From: an uncultured Pelagibacteraceae bacterium
GTDB taxonomy: Bacteria > Pseudomonadota > Alphaproteobacteria > Pelagibacterales > Pelagibacteraceae
Reading direction: 5' to 3'
DNA: 46,472 bases
Assembly: GCA_902603945.1 (NCBI GenBank)
Contig: CACKWP010000006.1
Location: 1-46,472, forward strand
Each line of letters opens with the position of its first letter. The stretch's first letter is position 1. The notes beneath the pieces were generated by a model that did not search any database, was not told the DNA's origin, and saw only the letters and a list, made by a program, of their open reading frames with translations. Shown here one piece after another: positions 30,090-37,919 of this stretch. The position numbers were made by a program, and so were the translations under genes.

Positions 30090-30601
30090 TTTTTACCTAA
30101 AGTTTTTTTCAGTTGACTATAAGCTAAAGTAATTTTTTTTAATTTATCTTCAAACTTCTTATTTCCCTGGTTTTTATCAGGATGATATTTTTTTACAAGC
30201 TCTTTGAATTTTGCTTGAATTTGCTCCCATTTTACTTCTTGATTTAATTCCATTACCTGTAATGCATCCTTATCTTGTTGTGAAACTTTTGTTTTTTTAA
30301 AATCCCTGAAATTTGAGCTTTTGAAGATGTTCAATTTATCATCTAGAGCATTGTTCCATAAAATATTAAAAAAATTCTCAGACGATCCAAAAGTTTTAGT
30401 AGATTTATGCCAGGTTAAATCAGATTTAATAAAAAACTCTATTTCTTCATCATTCATATTTTCAAAATAGTTCCAATTTTTATTAAAAATTTTAATGTGG
30501 GTTAAACAAAGTAGTCTATACTTTTTACTGTTGTCTTTTTCTACCGGGGCTTTATATGTCCCAGTTTCATTACAATTTTCCCAATCACAAATTATTTTCA
30601 T
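30086..30601 (-). CDS. J-domain protein with N-terminal Cys/His motif
   Basis: 171-residue protein with a C-terminal J domain (about 112-171) containing HPD at 140-142 in [13 protein letters not shown], so it should stimulate an Hsp70 (DnaK). The N-terminal ~65 residues are not a J domain but carry Cys5, Cys10, Cys32 and His35, a possible zinc or metal site. Alphaproteobacteria often keep this kind of protein next to cobS. It overlaps cobS by 4 bases and is divergent from bolA. No G/F-rich region or DnaJ zinc domain is present, so it is a specialised co-chaperone rather than DnaJ. Confidence 0.88.
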   Translation of the reverse strand: MKIICDWENCNETGTYKAPVEKDNSKKYRLLCLTHIKIFNKNWNYFENMNDEEIEFFIKSDLTWHKSTKTFGSSENFFNILWNNALDDKLNIFKSSNFRDFKKTKVSQQDKDALQVMELNQEVKWEQIQAKFKELVKKYHPDKNQGNKKFEDKLKKITLAYSQLKKTLGKK

Positions 30602-30631
30602 TGAGTAGTTCTATATAGTAAAATTATATTA

Positions 30632-30889
30632 ATGAAAAATTATTTTGATGAAATTAAAGCAAAAATAAATAATAAGATAGAAGTAGAGAATATCGAGATT
30701 GTTGATAATACTCACAAACACAAAGGTCACAAGTTTTATTCACCTAATAAATTTCATTTACATTTAAAAATTAAATCTTTGTATCTAAACTCCTTATCAA
30801 GAGTAAGTTCACAAAAAATAATTATGAAAATTTTAAGTGATGATTTAAAAACAAAAATTCACGCACTAGAAATTAGTATTGAGAAATAA
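30632..30889 (+). CDS. bolA: BolA family protein
   Basis: 85-residue BolA/YrbA-like protein. The FHLHLKIKS strand, the SSQKIIMKIL helix and the terminal IHALEISIEK match the family. BolA proteins pair with monothiol glutaredoxins to handle [2Fe-2S] clusters; a His within KHKGHKFYSP could be a ligand. It is divergent from the J-domain/cobS/cobT genes with a 30-base gap, and its last 17 bases overlap the convergent aroB gene. The same bolA / J-domain / cobS neighbourhood occurs in other alphaproteobacteria, as I recall. Confidence 0.9.
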   Translation: MKNYFDEIKAKINNKIEVENIEIVDNTHKHKGHKFYSPNKFHLHLKIKSLYLNSLSRVSSQKIIMKILSDDLKTKIHALEISIEK

Positions 30890-31985
30890 CCGAAGTTAAT
30901 TTTTTAAAGTTTTTAATTGAAATCTTACTTTTATTTGGCAAAGCAGTTTTCCCAATTTTTTTCAAAAGAATAAAATTCACTTTATCATCATCATTTTTTT
31001 TATCGTTCTTAATATAAGGAATGAGTTTATTAATTGAACTTTGTGTAGTGAAATTTTTGTATGTGTAGTCTAAATCATTTTTAAGATAAATATTTTTAAT
31101 ACGATTTAGTATTTGACTTGAACACATTTTTTTCACAACTGATAATTTAGTTGCTAAGATCATACCGGCTAAAACAGACTCACCATGTGTCGATTTTTTT
31201 GAATAATTATTTTTCACCTCAATTGCATGTGCAAATGTATGTCCGAAATTTAAAATCATTCTCAATCCTTTTTCGTGAACATCTCTGCTTACAAAATGTA
31301 TTTTAATTTCACAGCTCTTTTTTATTGCATAAGACAATTCTCTAGTTTTCTTTGAAAAGACAGAGTCTGTATTTTTTTCAAGCCAATGAAAAAATTTTTG
31401 ATCTTTTATAATTGAATGTTTTAAAATTTCTGCGTACCCACAAATTAATTCTTTTTTTGATAAAGAATTTATAAAAGAAATATCACTTACTACTAGTCTA
31501 GGTTGATAAAAACTACCTATTAGATTTTTACCAAAACTAGAATTTACTCCAGTTTTTCCGCCAATAGCCGAGTCAACCTGAGCAAGTAAAGTGGTTGGGA
31601 TATTTATGAAGTTAATACCCCTTTTGAAAATACTCGCAACAAACCCGACTACATCTCCTGTTATACCACCACCAACTCCAATAATTAAATCAGAACGATT
31701 AAAATTTTTAGATAGCAATATTTTTAAAAAATAATTAATTTTGCTTAGTGATTTATTTTTTTCACTTGGTGAAAAAGAAAGAATTAAAAGGTTATAATTT
31801 TTAAGTTTATTTTTAAGTACCTTTTTAAACTTTTTTGGTACATTCTTATCAATTATTAAAGCAATGTTATTTGTTTTAGGGCATAATAATTTTATTTTTT
31901 TTGGTAAAATATTTAGAGTATTTTTTCCTATTAATATTGAATAATTATAATTCTTGCCTTTAACTTTAATTTCCTGATTTTTCAT
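30873..31985 (-). CDS. aroB: 3-dehydroquinate synthase
   Basis: 370-residue NAD- and metal-dependent enzyme for the second step of the shikimate pathway (DAHP to 3-dehydroquinate). The NAD-binding segment GVGGGITGDVVGFVAS and the signature PTTLLAQVDSAIGGKTGVN are present. Metal ligands occur in HGESVLAGM and NFGHTFAHAIE. The start lies 20 bases inside the end of aroK, so the two enzymes are translationally linked. Its 3' end overlaps bolA by 17 bases on the opposite strand. Confidence 0.97.
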   Translation of the reverse strand: MKNQEIKVKGKNYNYSILIGKNTLNILPKKIKLLCPKTNNIALIIDKNVPKKFKKVLKNKLKNYNLLILSFSPSEKNKSLSKINYFLKILLSKNFNRSDLIIGVGGGITGDVVGFVASIFKRGINFINIPTTLLAQVDSAIGGKTGVNSSFGKNLIGSFYQPRLVVSDISFINSLSKKELICGYAEILKHSIIKDQKFFHWLEKNTDSVFSKKTRELSYAIKKSCEIKIHFVSRDVHEKGLRMILNFGHTFAHAIEVKNNYSKKSTHGESVLAGMILATKLSVVKKMCSSQILNRIKNIYLKNDLDYTYKNFTTQSSINKLIPYIKNDKKNDDDKVNFILLKKIGKTALPNKSKISIKNFKKLTSVISQY

Positions 31986-32481
31986 ATAAATTAAGTATTT
32001 TATTTGCTATTTCCTCAGACTTAAGAGAGTTACATCTTATTCTATAATTAGCTTCATTATAAATTTTTTTTCTCTCAAAATATATTTTTTTTATTGTCTG
32101 ATTAATATTTTTTTTAAATAAAAGCGGTCTTTGTTTACTGTTATTTAACCTTTTGATTAACTTATCTAATGGAACATCTAACCAAAAGCAAAGTGACATT
32201 TTTTTTGCATTTTTTCGTATTGCATTATTTAAAAAGGCTCCACCACCTAAGGAAATTACTGAGTTGTCCTTTTTTAATTCACCTAGGGTGATATCGTTTT
32301 CAATTTTTCTAAAATAACTCTCACTTTTATTTTTAAATATAGAATTTATCGAAGAACCTTCCTTTGCTTCAATTAATTTGTCAATATCTATAAAGTTATA
32401 ACTTAGCTTTTTGGCAAGAATTTTACCTATAGTGGATTTTCCCACTCCCATCATCCCTGTCAAAATTAGGTTTTTACCCAA
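31966..32481 (-). CDS. aroK: shikimate kinase
   Basis: 171-residue kinase that phosphorylates shikimate. The P-loop is GMMGVGKST (residues 9-17), the family's DID segment reads NFIDIDKLIEAKEGSSI, and the glycine-rich ISLGGGAFLN motif follows. Length is normal. It overlaps aroB by 20 bases, the usual aroK-aroB operon. It is divergent from the small membrane protein gene at 32554. Confidence 0.96.
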   Translation of the reverse strand: MGKNLILTGMMGVGKSTIGKILAKKLSYNFIDIDKLIEAKEGSSINSIFKNKSESYFRKIENDITLGELKKDNSVISLGGGAFLNNAIRKNAKKMSLCFWLDVPLDKLIKRLNNSKQRPLLFKKNINQTIKKIYFERKKIYNEANYRIRCNSLKSEEIANKILNLYEKSGN

Positions 32482-32553
32482 ATTAGCTTCCTTTTTGAAT
32501 TTGATTTTTCATAAATATGTCTTATTTATTGAGTTTAAATCAAATCGTAAAGT
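32482..32553. promoter_or_regulatory. divergent aroK / small membrane protein intergenic region
   Basis: This 72-base gap lies between the aroK start and the plus-strand ATG at 32554 and should hold both promoters. Overlapping TTGAAT and TTGATT boxes occur at 32495-32506, but I see no good -10 at standard spacing. No repeat, hairpin or riboswitch was recognised. Confidence 0.3.
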
Positions 32554-32733
32554 ATGCAACTTAAATACAACAGACAGCCAAGTTTAGGAAGCTCAATATT
32601 AAAAACTTTATTCAAGATAATTTTACTTATTGTGATACTTATTTTTGCAATTTTTTTAATTGAAAAAATTAGTTTTCCAAGCCCAGAAAAAAAATATCAG
32701 ATTGATGTGACCAATGAAATTAAGAAGCTTTAA
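32554..32733 (+). CDS. small single-span membrane protein
   Basis: A 59-residue ORF: basic N-terminus (MQLKYNRQPSLGSS), one hydrophobic helix from about residue 18 to 36 (FKIILLIVILIFAIFLI), and a short charged tail. The topology suggests an N-in inner-membrane anchor. It ends 20 bases inside the start of the exported 577-residue protein, which strongly suggests coupled translation and a shared task. The frame fits the otherwise empty space between aroK and 32714. I do not recognise a named family. Confidence 0.65.
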   Translation: MQLKYNRQPSLGSSILKTLFKIILLIVILIFAIFLIEKISFPSPEKKYQIDVTNEIKKL

Positions 32734-34447
32734 TTATTTTATAGGCTTAATAATAATTTTTTTTTGCTCACATCTTTTAAGTGAAGAAAAAATAGATATT
32801 TGGAAAAAAAAAAAAGAATTACCTCAAGAAAATCTAGAACTTGAGGAAAAAAATAATCAGGGAAATTCTAATTTAAAAATTTCAGAACCTATAAAGGCTT
32901 TAGATAAAATTAAAATACAAGAAAGTTCTACAATACAGTCTGAGGAAAAAAATGTTTTCGGTATTTATGAGCCAGCTAGCTATGGCTTTAATTTAAATAT
33001 GTGGTCAGAAACTAAGGCTGAAGATTTGAGATCAAGTTTAAAAAGATTGAAAAAAATTGAACTTTCAAAATCCTCAAATGAGATTTTAGAAGCTATTCTA
33101 TTTTCATTTTCATATCCTCCTCAAGGTATGACTGAGAAAGAGTTTGTAGATTTGAAAATAAATTGGATGATAGAACATGATCGCATTAATTTGATAGAAA
33201 GTTTTTTGAAACAAAACGATCAATTTGATAGTAAAAAAAAAGCCGTTGAATATTTAGTTAACAAAAAAATTGCTAGCGGGAATATAAAGGAAGGGTGTGA
33301 AAAAATTAAATTTATAGACGCAAAAATAAAAGATTCCTATTTGGAAAAATTTAAAATTTATTGCTTAGTATTTAATGACAAAAAACTAGAGGCTCAACTT
33401 TTGTTAGATCTTTTACGCGAACAAAAACAATCAAGTAAGTTTTATGATGATAAAATCAATTTCTTACTTGGCATTACCGATAAAACCAATAATAAAATTA
33501 ATGAAAAAAATTTATTAAATTTTTATCTTTCCAGTGTTACCATCAAAGACTTCAAGTACGAGCCAACGAACAAAACTAAACCAGAAATATGGTCTTATCT
33601 AAATGCAGCTAATTTAATTACTTTAGAAGACGCCTCAGATAAAGAAAAGTTAAAAGAATTAGAAAAAGCAGCAAATAATAATCAGCTAGATAAAAATAAA
33701 ATTTTTGAAATTTATAAACAGATACCCTTTAATTTAAATACTTTAATTAATGCCAAAAATAATTTTCAAACTTTAAATGAAAGTGACGCGAGAGCTTTAA
33801 TTTATCAAAAATATCTCCTATCAGACTCAATTGAATCAAGGATTGAATATTTGTTTTTATTAGAGGAGCTATTTAAGAAAAATAATTTAGCTAATATTTT
33901 TTCAAAATTTTTAAGTGATAGAATTGAAGAAATTGGTATTGAAAATCTTCCAACAAAATATCAAGAAACTGCGCAGGCAAAAATTGTTTCAGAGGAAGAT
34001 TTGTTATTAGGAAAAGTTAAATATAACGATAAAATTTTGCATCAATCAAAAATATTAAAATATTACACAGAAGGAGAGAATAAAGTTAAAATTCAAAAGG
34101 ATATCAACAAAATTTTTAAAAGAATAGGTAAAAATAAAAAGTATTTCATTTCAGCTAAAGATTTAGCCTTAGCTGATACTTTGATCGCAGATGGTTTTTC
34201 TTTGCCTTCAAGTTTCAAGTATAACGAGCTCTCACAGCAAATTGATGTTCCAAGTAATTTGTTACAATTAGCTGAGAATAATCAAAAAGCATTTCTTGCG
34301 CTAAAAATTGTAGAGATAATTGGAGAAGATGAGCCTTATCAACTTGATCCAGAAACTATATATTTTGTAACTAATCTTCTTAATAAAACCGATCTAGTGA
34401 CCATTAGAAATAAAGTTTTAAATTCTGCCCTACCCAAAAGAATCTAA
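32714..34447 (+). CDS. exported protein of unknown function
   Basis: 577-residue protein with a signal peptide (basic MKLR, then FIGLIIIFFCSHLLS, cleavage near residue 23), so probably periplasmic. A Glu/Lys-rich linker runs to about residue 85, followed by a long helical region resembling tetratricopeptide-like helical repeats. The segment NLNMWSETKAEDLRSSLKRL recalls an uncharacterised alphaproteobacterial family found near aroK/aroB; this is a memory-based hint. The N-terminus overlaps the 59-residue membrane protein gene by 20 bases, and def follows after 17 bases. The function is unknown. Confidence 0.7.
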   Translation: MKLRSFNYFIGLIIIFFCSHLLSEEKIDIWKKKKELPQENLELEEKNNQGNSNLKISEPIKALDKIKIQESSTIQSEEKNVFGIYEPASYGFNLNMWSETKAEDLRSSLKRLKKIELSKSSNEILEAILFSFSYPPQGMTEKEFVDLKINWMIEHDRINLIESFLKQNDQFDSKKKAVEYLVNKKIASGNIKEGCEKIKFIDAKIKDSYLEKFKIYCLVFNDKKLEAQLLLDLLREQKQSSKFYDDKINFLLGITDKTNNKINEKNLLNFYLSSVTIKDFKYEPTNKTKPEIWSYLNAANLITLEDASDKEKLKELEKAANNNQLDKNKIFEIYKQIPFNLNTLINAKNNFQTLNESDARALIYQKYLLSDSIESRIEYLFLLEELFKKNNLANIFSKFLSDRIEEIGIENLPTKYQETAQAKIVSEEDLLLGKVKYNDKILHQSKILKYYTEGENKVKIQKDINKIFKRIGKNKKYFISAKDLALADTLIADGFSLPSSFKYNELSQQIDVPSNLLQLAENNQKAFLALKIVEIIGEDEPYQLDPETIYFVTNLLNKTDLVTIRNKVLNSALPKRI

Positions 34448-34464
34448 TTAAAATATAGTTAATA

Positions 34465-34989
34465 ATGCCTCAAAAAAAAATTGTAATTGAGCCTGATCCA
34501 ATTTTACGAAAAAAAAGTAAACCGGTTGAAAAAGTTGATGATGAACTTAGAAGATTATTAGATGATATGCTTGAAACAATGTATGCGGCACCTGGTATTG
34601 GTTTAGCTGCAGTACAGGTAGGAATTTTAAAGCGTTTAATTGTAATAGATATTTCAAAAGATGAAGATAAAAAAGAACCTCTTTTTTTAATAAATCCTAA
34701 AATAATTTCCAAATCTCAACAGACATCAACATATGAAGAAGGATGTTTGTCTTTACCTGGACACTTTGCAGAAATTGAAAGACCAGCTGAATGTGAAATT
34801 AATTTTATAGATTACAATGGTAAAAAAAAAGAAATTAAAGCTGACGGGCTTCTTTCAACTTGTATTCAACATGAAGTCGATCATCTTGATGGCGTATTAT
34901 TCATTGATTATTTGTCAAAATTAAAAAAAGACATGATTATAAAAAAATTAGTAAAACACAAAAAAGAACTCAACAAAATCGTTTTGTAA
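34465..34989 (+). CDS. def: peptide deformylase
   Basis: 174-residue metalloenzyme that removes the formyl group from new proteins. The three conserved motifs are present: [19 protein letters not shown] with metal ligand Cys94, and QHEVDHLDG with His136 and His140 and catalytic Glu137. It lies 5 bases before fmt, which adds the formyl group to Met-tRNA, so the formylation cycle is encoded together. Length is normal. Confidence 0.97.
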   Translation: MPQKKIVIEPDPILRKKSKPVEKVDDELRRLLDDMLETMYAAPGIGLAAVQVGILKRLIVIDISKDEDKKEPLFLINPKIISKSQQTSTYEEGCLSLPGHFAEIERPAECEINFIDYNGKKKEIKADGLLSTCIQHEVDHLDGVLFIDYLSKLKKDMIIKKLVKHKKELNKIVL

Positions 34990-34994
34990 ATTAA

Positions 34995-35916
34995 ATGACT
35001 TTGAAAATAATTTTCATGGGGACCCCAGAATTTGCAGTTCCATCGTTGAAGTCGATTGCAAACTCAAGTCACAAAATTCTAGAGGTTTATACTCAGCCTG
35101 CAAAAAAAAAAAATCGAGGTCAGAAAATTAAAAATTCCCCAATCTATGAGTGTGCCGCAAAATTGAATTTAAAGATAAGATGTCCTATTTCATTAAATAC
35201 ACAAGATGAATTTGACCATTTTAAAAGTTTGAAACCTGATTTAGTGGTAGTTGTAGCCTATGGAAAGATTATACCTGCTAATTTTTTAAATATTAAAAAG
35301 ACTCTTTTCATTAACTTACATGCCTCTTTATTACCAAGGTGGAGAGGAGCAGCACCAATACAAAGATCAATTATAAACATGGATGAAGAAACTGGTGTTT
35401 CAATTATGAAAATAGTTGATAAACTCGATGCTGGTCCAATTTTGTTAACCTCAAAAATTAAGATTACAAAAGATAGCAAATTTAATGAAATTAGTCAGAA
35501 GATGTCAAATATTGGAGCTAAGCTTGTATTTGAAGCTATAAATCTCATAAAAAAACAATACTGTAAATTTTATAGACCAAAATGAAAATGAAGCTACTTA
35601 TGCAAAAAAAATTGAAAAAAAAGAATTAAAAATTAATTGGAATGAGGAAGCAGATCAAATTATTGCAAAAATAAATGCGTTCAATCCAAGTCCTGGATGT
35701 TGGTTTAATTTGTCGGGATTAAGAATAAAAGTCTTAACAGCCAAAGAAGTCGAAGCTTCGGGGAAGCCAGGGACTATAGTAGATCAAAATTTAACAATCG
35801 CATGTTCAAAAAATGCTATCCAAATCTTAGAGTTAAAAAAAGAGGGTAAGCAAAAAATTAAAACAGAGGAATTTCTCAAAGGAAACAAGATTAAAATTGG
35901 TCAATGCGTAAGTTAA
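34995..35916 (+). pseudogene. fmt: methionyl-tRNA formyltransferase, frameshifted in this sequence
   Basis: Fmt formylates initiator Met-tRNA. The first frame (34995-35585, 196 residues) holds the complete catalytic domain: NLHASLLPRWRGAAP with Asn107 and His109, and Asp145 in KLDAGPI. It then stops early. The C-terminal domain continues in another frame, readable as NFIDQNENEATYAKKIEKKE and on to the stop at 35914-35916. Removing one A from the run of seven A at 35549-35555 joins the two into about 306 residues, the normal Fmt length. An indel in that homopolymer is the simplest cause: sequencing error, recent mutation or slippage site. The intact def and truA neighbours favour a functional gene in the real genome. 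Confidence 0.9.
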
Positions 35917-35917
35917 A

Positions 35918-36658
35918 ATGTTTAATTACCTTTTGAAAATAGAATACGATGGAACAAATTTTGTAGGTTGGCAAAGTCAGAAAAATGGAAATTCAATTCA
36001 AGACAGCATCGAGAAGGCTTTAAAAAAAGTACTTAAAACCAAAGTCAAAATCATAGGTGCTGGAAGAACTGATAAAGGTGTCCACGCTTTATCACAATTT
36101 GCAAATTTTCAATTAAAAAAAAAGATAGAGGATAAAAAAGTTTTTATTAACTCTATTAATTTTTTTCTAAAAAAAAAATTAATAACCATTTTAGGCATAA
36201 AAGAAGAAAAAAAAAATTTCCATGCACGTTTTAGCGCTAAACTTCGTACTTATGAATATTTAATAATTAACAGGCAAGGATCATTATCAATTGATAAAAA
36301 TAGAGCTTGGCATGTCAAAAACAACATAGATTTAAAATTAATGAAAAAAGGAGCTAGAATTTTAGAGGGAACTCAAGATTTTTCAACATTTAGAGCTGCT
36401 TCGTGTTCAGCTAAATCTCCAATTAAAAAAATTTTACCAATAAAAATAAAAAAATTAGGTAACACTATTTCAATAAAAATTAGCTCGAAGTCTTTCTTGC
36501 AAAATCAAGTAAGATCAATGGTTGGTTGTTTGAAATACCTATCTACAAATAAATGGAGTATTACTGACTTTAAAAAAGCTTTCAAATCAAAACAAAGAAA
36601 TAATTGTGCACCTCCTGCACCCGCATGTGGCTTATATTTAAAAAAAATAAAGTACTAA
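35918..36658 (+). CDS. truA: tRNA pseudouridine(38-40) synthase
   Basis: 246-residue TruA, which converts uridines 38, 39 and 40 of tRNA anticodon arms to pseudouridine. The catalytic Asp52 lies in GAGRTDKGVHA. The N-terminal KIEYDGTNFVGWQSQ and the C-terminal SFLQNQVRSMVG segments are diagnostic. The start is one base after the fmt stop. Its own stop directly abuts the end of the convergent GT2 glycosyltransferase gene with no gap. Confidence 0.97.
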   Translation: MFNYLLKIEYDGTNFVGWQSQKNGNSIQDSIEKALKKVLKTKVKIIGAGRTDKGVHALSQFANFQLKKKIEDKKVFINSINFFLKKKLITILGIKEEKKNFHARFSAKLRTYEYLIINRQGSLSIDKNRAWHVKNNIDLKLMKKGARILEGTQDFSTFRAASCSAKSPIKKILPIKIKKLGNTISIKISSKSFLQNQVRSMVGCLKYLSTNKWSITDFKKAFKSKQRNNCAPPAPACGLYLKKIKY

Positions 36659-37414
36659 TTATTTAATCCCGTACTTCTTAAAAGAGTTTAAAGAGATAAA
36701 AAATAACGAATACAAACTAGTAATAAAATTTAATTTATTAAATTTTCTATTAATTCTCCATAACCAAAAGACATTTCTTAATTTATTTTTTGATAAAGAG
36801 TTTTCTTTAATTCTATATTTAAGTAAATTTTCCTGTAAGCAGTGAGCATTTTTTGCTTTCTTAAGCGCCTGACATTTCAAATAATAATCCTCAAAATTAG
36901 GAGACATACATAATTTTATATTTTTAAGTATTTCTTTTTTCATCATTATACTACTTGTTGCAATCGAAGAGTTTTTTATGAATGAGTTAAAATCAAATTT
37001 CTTTGGCGGTTTAATCTCTTTCAGGTAAACATTTTTATTCTTGAATGGAATATAATTTGTGTAGGTAAAAATAAATCTATTTTTTTGCATAAAATCAAGT
37101 TGGTTTTTCAGTTTATTTTTTGTCCACAGATCATCAGAGTCTATAAAAGCGATAATTCTTGATTTAGATTTTTTAATTCCATAGATTCTACAATAACCAT
37201 CTCCTTTATTTTGTTTTAAAAAAAAAACCTTTATTCTTTTATTATTTTTTAAACTTTTTAAAATATTCTTAGTTTTTATATTTGAATTGTCATCAACAAT
37301 TATTAGTTCCCAATTTTGATAAGTCTGTTGCGTAATTGATTTAATCGTTTCTCTCAAGTAATTTTGGCTATTATAATTCGGCATTATAATTGAAATTTTT
37401 GCAATGTTTTTCAT
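36659..37414 (-). CDS. glycosyltransferase family 2
   Basis: 251-residue GT-A fold enzyme. It starts KISIIMPNYNSQNYLRETI, the family entry motif, followed by ELIIVDDNS and IAFIDSDDLWT, which supplies the DXD-type metal/nucleotide site. No membrane anchor is obvious. Enzymes of this kind add sugars to lipopolysaccharide or capsule. It is the last gene in a minus-strand run behind the SET-domain gene, 46 bases downstream, and ends exactly where truA ends. It is the fourth surface-glycan gene placed among housekeeping genes in this window. The substrate is unknown. Confidence 0.88.
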   Translation of the reverse strand: MKNIAKISIIMPNYNSQNYLRETIKSITQQTYQNWELIIVDDNSNIKTKNILKSLKNNKRIKVFFLKQNKGDGYCRIYGIKKSKSRIIAFIDSDDLWTKNKLKNQLDFMQKNRFIFTYTNYIPFKNKNVYLKEIKPPKKFDFNSFIKNSSIATSSIMMKKEILKNIKLCMSPNFEDYYLKCQALKKAKNAHCLQENLLKYRIKENSLSKNKLRNVFWLWRINRKFNKLNFITSLYSLFFISLNSFKKYGIK

Positions 37415-37460
37415 AATCGTAATTAATTAAGATAATTTTAAATTAAAATTATCCAATTGT

Positions 37461-37919
37461 TTATAATTTCTTTTTTTTCAATTTCTTGATTCTCCACCTA
37501 GAACCCTCTCGAACAATAAATCCACAGCAATTTTTTGATTTGCACTTACATGGATAATTTTTAAAATCTTTATCGAAGCTAAAGCCATAATCATAAGAAA
37601 ATTCCTCGCCTTTCTTAATATCCTTAATTGCATACACCCAAACTTTTAGTCCTGTTCCAGTTACTTCACAATTTGGATTGCACGAGTGGTTTATTAGCCT
37701 TGCTGTATTGAACTTAAAATCACCATCTAAGTCGTATTTTTTATTTAAATTAAATAAATAGATAGCTTTATCATTGTCGTATTTTGGATTTTCCTCTGCT
37801 TCTCTTCTTGTAATGACTTTGCCTTTATACTCAATTATTTTTGCTCCTCTTTTAATATTTCTTGCTGCGTACAGACCTAAGTTATCAATTTTAGATCTCC
37901 TTACTTTGTAAGGCCTCAC
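37461..37919 (-). CDS. SET-domain lysine methyltransferase with post-SET cysteines
   Basis: 152-residue protein made almost entirely of a SET domain, the SAM-dependent lysine methyltransferase fold common in eukaryotes. Visible are GLYAARNIKRGAKIIEYKG (residues 15-33), RLINHSCNPNCE with NHSC at 77-80, and GEEFSYDYG near 104-112 holding the catalytic-type tyrosines. A C-terminal CxCx4C (Cys124, Cys126, Cys131) is a post-SET motif which with Cys80 can bind zinc. The tail is strongly Lys-rich. The start is GTG, overlapping the dapE TGA (GTGA). The target is unknown; a ribosomal or nucleoid protein is possible. Confidence 0.85.
   Translation of the reverse strand: MRPYKVRRSKIDNLGLYAARNIKRGAKIIEYKGKVITRREAEENPKYDNDKAIYLFNLNKKYDLDGDFKFNTARLINHSCNPNCEVTGTGLKVWVYAIKDIKKGEEFSYDYGFSFDKDFKNYPCKCKSKNCCGFIVREGSRWRIKKLKKKKL

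Noticed and set aside
35710-35916. Separate 68-residue gene after fmt
   Set aside because: It is the C-terminal domain of Fmt in the shifted frame, and its homology runs back to the A7 run without a start.
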